Assembly (NCBI GenBank): GCA_029561505.1
Contig: JAKQXK010000517.1
Location: 1-5,729 of the forward strand
DNA from: Spirochaetota bacterium
GTDB lineage: Bacteria > Spirochaetota > Leptospiria > Turneriellales > Turneriellaceae
Direction: 5' to 3'
Length of the DNA: 5,729 nucleotides
In this document: positions 1 to 5,729 of the stretch, one piece after another
How the letters are laid out: the number at the start of each line of letters is the position of its first letter
How positions within the stretch are numbered: position 1 is the first letter of the stretch
Translations under genes and position numbers: made by a program
The notes under the pieces: model-generated
What the model was told of the DNA's origin: nothing
Seen by the model: the letters and a program-made list of their open reading frames with translations, nothing else
Database searches by the model: none

Positions 1-3063
<3,063 letters not shown>

Positions 3064-3110
3064 TGGCAGATGCGTTGACGGTGTGTCGAAACTTCAATCT
3101 TTGCCAACTT

Positions 3111-3115
3111 AAGGA
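3111..3115 (+). promoter_or_regulatory. Shine-Dalgarno of rpsL
   Basis: AAGGA lies 5 bases before the ATG at 3121, a good match to the anti-Shine-Dalgarno with acceptable spacing, and supports this start. It sits in the six-base loop of a possible weak 4-bp hairpin (ACTT 3107-3110 with AAGT 3117-3120), which is probably too unstable to matter. Confidence 0.8.
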
Positions 3116-3120
3116 AAAGT

Positions 3121-3495
3121 ATGCCAACAATTAATCAGTTGATCCGGTTCGGCCGGGAAAAAATGACGACGAAGACTAAGTCTCCGGCGCTGCGGGCGAA
3201 CCCGCAAAAGCGTGGGGTTTGCACCCGCGTGATGACTGCGACACCCAAGAAGCCCAACTCGGCGCTTCGTAAGGTTGCGCGTGTGCGTCTGGTAAACGGT
3301 GTCGAAGTTACGGCATATATTCCAGGTGAAGGCCACAACCTTCAGGAGCACTCGGTCGTGCTCGTTCGCGGCGGCAGGGTAAAAGACCTTCCGGGCGTGC
3401 GTTACCACATCGTGCGCGGGTCTCTCGATACGCTCGGTGTCGATAAGCGCCGCAAGGCCCGTTCGAAATACGGCACGAAGCGTCCGAAAGCTTAA
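3121..3495 (+). CDS. rpsL: 30S ribosomal protein S12
   Basis: S12 lies at the decoding centre of the 30S subunit and helps control codon-anticodon fidelity. The 124-residue product has the same length as E. coli S12 and aligns with it end to end. Visible landmarks are [10 protein letters not shown] (28-37), the [17 protein letters not shown] loop (41-57), [11 protein letters not shown] (69-79) and [14 protein letters not shown] (83-96). K43 and K88, the positions where streptomycin-resistance changes commonly arise, and P91 are all unaltered. D89, the residue methylthiolated in E. coli, is present. The start is fixed by the AAGGA upstream and the typical MPTINQL N-terminus. It begins 57 bases after rpoC and ends 27 bases before rpsG, so all are likely co-transcribed. 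Slightly unusual residues are N27, where E. coli has Cys, and two Met (15 and 38) in a basic segment normally lacking them. Confidence 0.98.
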   Translation: MPTINQLIRFGREKMTTKTKSPALRANPQKRGVCTRVMTATPKKPNSALRKVARVRLVNGVEVTAYIPGEGHNLQEHSVVLVRGGRVKDLPGVRYHIVRGSLDTLGVDKRRKARSKYGTKRPKA

Positions 3496-3513
3496 TTTAC
3501 AGGTATTTTTTAA

Positions 3514-3519
3514 AGAGGA
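3514..3519 (+). promoter_or_regulatory. Shine-Dalgarno of rpsG
   Basis: AGAGGA ends three bases before the ATG at 3523; the GAGG core at 3515-3518 has a four-base spacer, on the short side but usable. It supports the MARRR start. The whole rpsL-rpsG gap is 27 bases and T/A-rich, leaving little room for a folded S7-binding site like the one described between these genes in E. coli. Confidence 0.7.
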
Positions 3520-3522
3520 ATC

Positions 3523-3996
3523 ATGGCACGACGCAGAACAAAAAGCCTCACTCGTGAAATCAACGGTGACGGCGTACACAACAGCATACTCGCTCAGAAG
3601 TTTATCAACTCGATGATGCTCGACGGCAAAAAGTCGACAGCTTCGCAGCTCTTCTATGACGCGCTTGAGCGCGTTCAGCAGAAGACCGGTGTTGCCGGCA
3701 TCGAGCAGTTTTTTAAGGCAATCGAAAACGTAAAGCCGCAGGTCGAAGTGAAATCGCGCCGGGTCGGCGGTGTCACGTATCAGGTGCCCGTTGAGGTTTA
3801 CCCTGCCCGCAAGCAGTCGCTGGCAATCCGCTGGCTCGTCGGCGCGGCGCGCGACCGCTCAGGTAAAACCCTTTCAGATAAACTGGCTAATGAAATAATG
3901 GATGCCGTGAACAACAACGGCGGAGCCGTGAAGAAAAAAGAAGAAGTCAAGCGCATGGCTGAAGCCAACCGCGCATTCTCTCACTACGCCTGGTAA
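3523..3996 (+). CDS. rpsG: 30S ribosomal protein S7
   Basis: S7 is a primary 16S rRNA binder that nucleates assembly of the 30S head and lines the E site; in E. coli it is also the translational repressor of the str operon. The 157-residue product has the usual bacterial length. Landmarks: basic N-terminus MARRR, the family signature around FINSMMLDGKKSTA (27-40), the beta-ribbon block VKSRRVGGVTYQVPVEV (76-92) and the C-terminal helix KKKEEVKRMAEANRAF (137-152). Two segments depart from what is usual. The common PDP-x-Y/F-x-S stretch near residues 14-21 reads NGDGVHNS. The protein ends HYAW, where most bacterial S7 proteins I know have HYRW at the same place. The reading frame is clean and the start is supported by AGAGGA upstream. 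The gene is followed by the only long spacer in the window, before fusA. Confidence 0.97.
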   Translation: MARRRTKSLTREINGDGVHNSILAQKFINSMMLDGKKSTASQLFYDALERVQQKTGVAGIEQFFKAIENVKPQVEVKSRRVGGVTYQVPVEVYPARKQSLAIRWLVGAARDRSGKTLSDKLANEIMDAVNNNGGAVKKKEEVKRMAEANRAFSHYAW

Positions 3997-4120
3997 TTTG
4001 CCAGATGCGCGGCGCAGATCGATGTTTGCCGGTGGCCTTGGCCATGGCGCACACATCGGTCGGCCGCGCGACCCTCAGAATAATCTCTCAGAAATAAAAA
4101 ATTAAAAACAAGAAGCAAGC
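3997..4120 (+). promoter_or_regulatory. rpsG-fusA intergenic leader with two adjacent inverted repeats
   Basis: This 124-base spacer has two parts. The GC-rich first part holds an imperfect long hairpin at 4021-4057: GATGT (4021-4025) pairs with ACATC (4053-4057), TGC (4027-4029) with GCA (4049-4051), and an inner TGGC/GCCA stem at 4033-4044 closes a CTTG loop. Directly after it, GGTCG (4058-4062) pairs with CGACC (4069-4073) around a six-base loop. No T-run follows, so neither looks like an intrinsic terminator. The second part, about 4087-4120, is A-rich and leads to the fusA ATG without a recognisable Shine-Dalgarno. A role in control of fusA translation, RNA processing or S7 binding is possible but inferred; pairings were found by eye. 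Confidence 0.45.
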
Positions 4121-5729
4121 ATGTCACGTAAAGTAACCCTCAAACAACTCAGAAACATCGGAATCATGGCGCACATCGATGCCGGCAAGACGACAACCAC
4201 CGAGCGCATTTTGTACTACACAGGTAAGTCGCACAAGATCGGCGAGGTGCACGAAGGTGCCGCGACGATGGACTGGATGGAGCAAGAGCGCGAGCGCGGT
4301 ATCACGATTACTTCGGCCGCGACGACCTGCTTCTGGAAAGACCTCGCAGGCGAACAGATTCAGATCAACATCATTGATACTCCGGGTCACGTCGACTTCA
4401 CGGTCGAAGTTGAGCGCAGTTTGCGCGTTCTCGACGGCGCCGTAACATGCTATGACGGCGTTGCCGGTGTTGAGCCGCAGACCGAAACGGTTTGGCGTCA
4501 GGCAGACCGTTACCATGTACCACGACTTTGTTTCGTGAACAAAATCGACCGTATGGGTGCAGATTTCTTTCGTGCTGTGAGCATGATGAAAGATCGCCTC
4601 GGCGCAAACGCTGTATGCATTCAGCTGCCAATTGGCGTTGAATCTGGCTTCGTTGGCATCGTTGACCTTGTGCAAATGGACGCGGTCATCTGGTCGGGCG
4701 AAGAGTTGGGCGCAAAATTCGATCGCAGGCCTATTCCCGATGAACTTAAGGCCCAGGCTGAAGAATACCACAACATACTCGTTTCTGCCGTGGCAGAAGT
4801 GAACGACACACTCACTGAAAAATACCTCGAAAGCGGTACGCTTTCGAAAGAAGATCTCGTTGCCGGCATTCGCGAAGGTACGATCGGCATGAAAATGTTT
4901 CCCGTGCTTTGCGGTTCGGCGTTTAAGAACAAAGGTGTACAGACACTGCTCGATGCAGTTGTTGCGTACCTGCCAAGCCCACTTGATATCCCCCCGGTTA
5001 AGGCCTTCAAACTGGATCAAGAAGTCACAGAAGAACCGGCGCTGCTGCGCAAGGCCGACGACGCAGAGCCGTTCGCGGCGCTCGCATTCAAGATCATGGC
5101 CGACCCGTATATCGGTAAGCTGACTTACTTTCGCGTCTATTCAGGTACGCTGAAAAAAGGTTCATACGTTCTGAACAGTACGAAAGGCCAGAAAGAGCGT
5201 ATTGGTCGTCTGTTGCAGATGCATGCTAACTCGCGTGAAGATATCGAAGAAGTAGCAACGGGCGAGATCGCTGCGGCTGTAGGTCTCAAAGACACCACCA
5301 CAGGCGATACCCTCTGCCTCGAAGATAATCCGGCGATTCTTGAAAAAATGAACTTTCCGGCTCCGGTTATTGCCGTGGCCGTTGAGCCGAAAACCAAGAG
5401 CGACCAGGAAAAGATGGGTGTGGCCCTTAACCGCCTCTCAGAAGAAGACCCGACTTTCCGCGTTCATACAGACGAAGAAACCGGCCAGACAATTATTCAG
5501 GGTATGGGCGAACTTCACCTTGAAATTCTCGTCGATCGCATGAAGCGCGAATTTAAGGTCGAAGCAAACGTCGGTAAGCCGCAGGTTGCATACCGCGAGA
5601 CGATTCGCAAGAAAGTCGAACAAGAAGGCAAATATATCAAACAAACAGGCGGTCGCGGCCAGTATGGCCACGTCTGGATTCGCCTCGAACCCCTGCCACC
5701 GGGCGGCGGTTATGTCTTTGAGAACAAGG
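4121..5729 (+). CDS. fusA: Translation elongation factor G (3' end beyond window)
   Basis: EF-G is the cytosolic GTPase that moves tRNAs and mRNA through the ribosome after each peptide bond and acts with RRF in recycling. 536 codons are visible of about 700 expected. GTPase motifs are complete: P-loop AHIDAGKT (17-24), switch I ERGIT (58-62), DTPGH (86-90) with the catalytic His, NKID (140-143) and GSA (265-267). Domain II starts near PFAAL (317-321). Domain III spans about 408-485 and contains [10 protein letters not shown] (461-470), whose H466 matches S. aureus H457, important for fusidic acid sensitivity. Domain IV begins before [11 protein letters not shown] (508-518) and is cut by the edge. 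The [18 protein letters not shown] block (112-129) is typical of the main housekeeping EF-G. An in-frame TAA at 4103-4105 leaves ATG 4121 as the only reasonable start; the next ATG, 4166, would fall just before the P-loop. Unlike rpsL and rpsG it lacks an obvious Shine-Dalgarno. Confidence 0.97.
   Translation, partial: MSRKVTLKQLRNIGIMAHIDAGKTTTTERILYYTGKSHKIGEVHEGAATMDWMEQERERGITITSAATTCFWKDLAGEQIQINIIDTPGHVDFTVEVERSLRVLDGAVTCYDGVAGVEPQTETVWRQADRYHVPRLCFVNKIDRMGADFFRAVSMMKDRLGANAVCIQLPIGVESGFVGIVDLVQMDAVIWSGEELGAKFDRRPIPDELKAQAEEYHNILVSAVAEVNDTLTEKYLESGTLSKEDLVAGIREGTIGMKMFPVLCGSAFKNKGVQTLLDAVVAYLPSPLDIPPVKAFKLDQEVTEEPALLRKADDAEPFAALAFKIMADPYIGKLTYFRVYSGTLKKGSYVLNSTKGQKERIGRLLQMHANSREDIEEVATGEIAAAVGLKDTTTGDTLCLEDNPAILEKMNFPAPVIAVAVEPKTKSDQEKMGVALNRLSEEDPTFRVHTDEETGQTIIQGMGELHLEILVDRMKREFKVEANVGKPQVAYRETIRKKVEQEGKYIKQTGGRGQYGHVWIRLEPLPPGGGYVFENK

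Noticed and set aside
3075..3103. TTGACG at 3075-3080 as a promoter -35 for rpsL
   Set aside because: No acceptable -10 box lies 15-18 bases downstream; the best hexamer matches only three of six positions.
4058..4073. Intrinsic terminator between rpsG and fusA
   Set aside because: The GGTCG/CGACC stem is short and is followed by CTCAGAATAATC, not a T-run, so termination is unlikely.
4056..4084. AATAAT at 4079-4084 as a -10 box of a fusA promoter
   Set aside because: The hexamer is good, but the sequence at the -35 distance (TCGGTC) matches only two of six positions; isolated AT-rich hexamers are common in such a spacer.
4124..5020. A 298-codon open frame on the minus strand inside fusA
   Set aside because: It lies entirely antisense to an unmistakable EF-G, its translation shows no family resemblance, and long antisense frames arise from codon bias in conserved genes of this composition.
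4121..5729. fusA as a secondary or recycling-type EF-G paralogue, or TetM-type ribosome protection protein
   Set aside because: The [18 protein letters not shown] and [19 protein letters not shown] blocks and the position after rpsG fit the main translocase; the missing C-terminus prevents complete exclusion.

Overview
This window is a piece of the bacterial transcription/translation core: the end of the rpo (beta-beta') unit running straight into the str (S12-S7-EF-G) unit, all on the + strand. In order it holds the C-terminal ~70% of rpoC (RNA polymerase beta'; 5' end outside the window), complete rpsL (S12), complete rpsG (S7) and the first ~three quarters of fusA (EF-G; runs off the 3' edge). 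I see no mobile element, CRISPR array, tRNA, rRNA or accessory system, and no stretch over 300 bases lacks a gene.

Layout: rpoC ends at 3063. A 57-base spacer carries a clear Shine-Dalgarno for rpsL (3121-3495). A 27-base spacer carries another for rpsG (3523-3996). A 124-base spacer then separates rpsG from fusA (4121 to the edge). That last spacer is the only sizeable non-coding stretch; it holds two adjacent inverted repeats followed by an A-rich, Shine-Dalgarno-poor tract. I see no hairpin followed by a T-run anywhere, so the simplest reading is one read-through transcript from rpoC into fusA.

Organism: base composition looks moderate, around or slightly above half GC by eye. Beta' carries a large insertion in the trigger loop, as in many Gram-negative phyla. 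Several protein segments resemble my memory of spirochaete (Leptospira-group) sequences, for example [20 protein letters not shown] in beta' and the AFSHY ending of S7. The composition is richer in GC than Leptospira itself, so a relative such as Turneriella or Leptonema would fit. This is recollection-based inference with moderate confidence; a protein search would settle it.

Functionally the genes couple transcription to translation capacity: beta' supplies the active-site half of RNA polymerase, S12 and S7 are small-subunit proteins at the decoding centre and the E-site/head, and EF-G drives translocation. All recognisable catalytic residues are intact. No undescribed system was found; what deserves a second look is the fusA leader, a short repeated motif just after two stop codons, and a few unusual residues in otherwise invariant positions.
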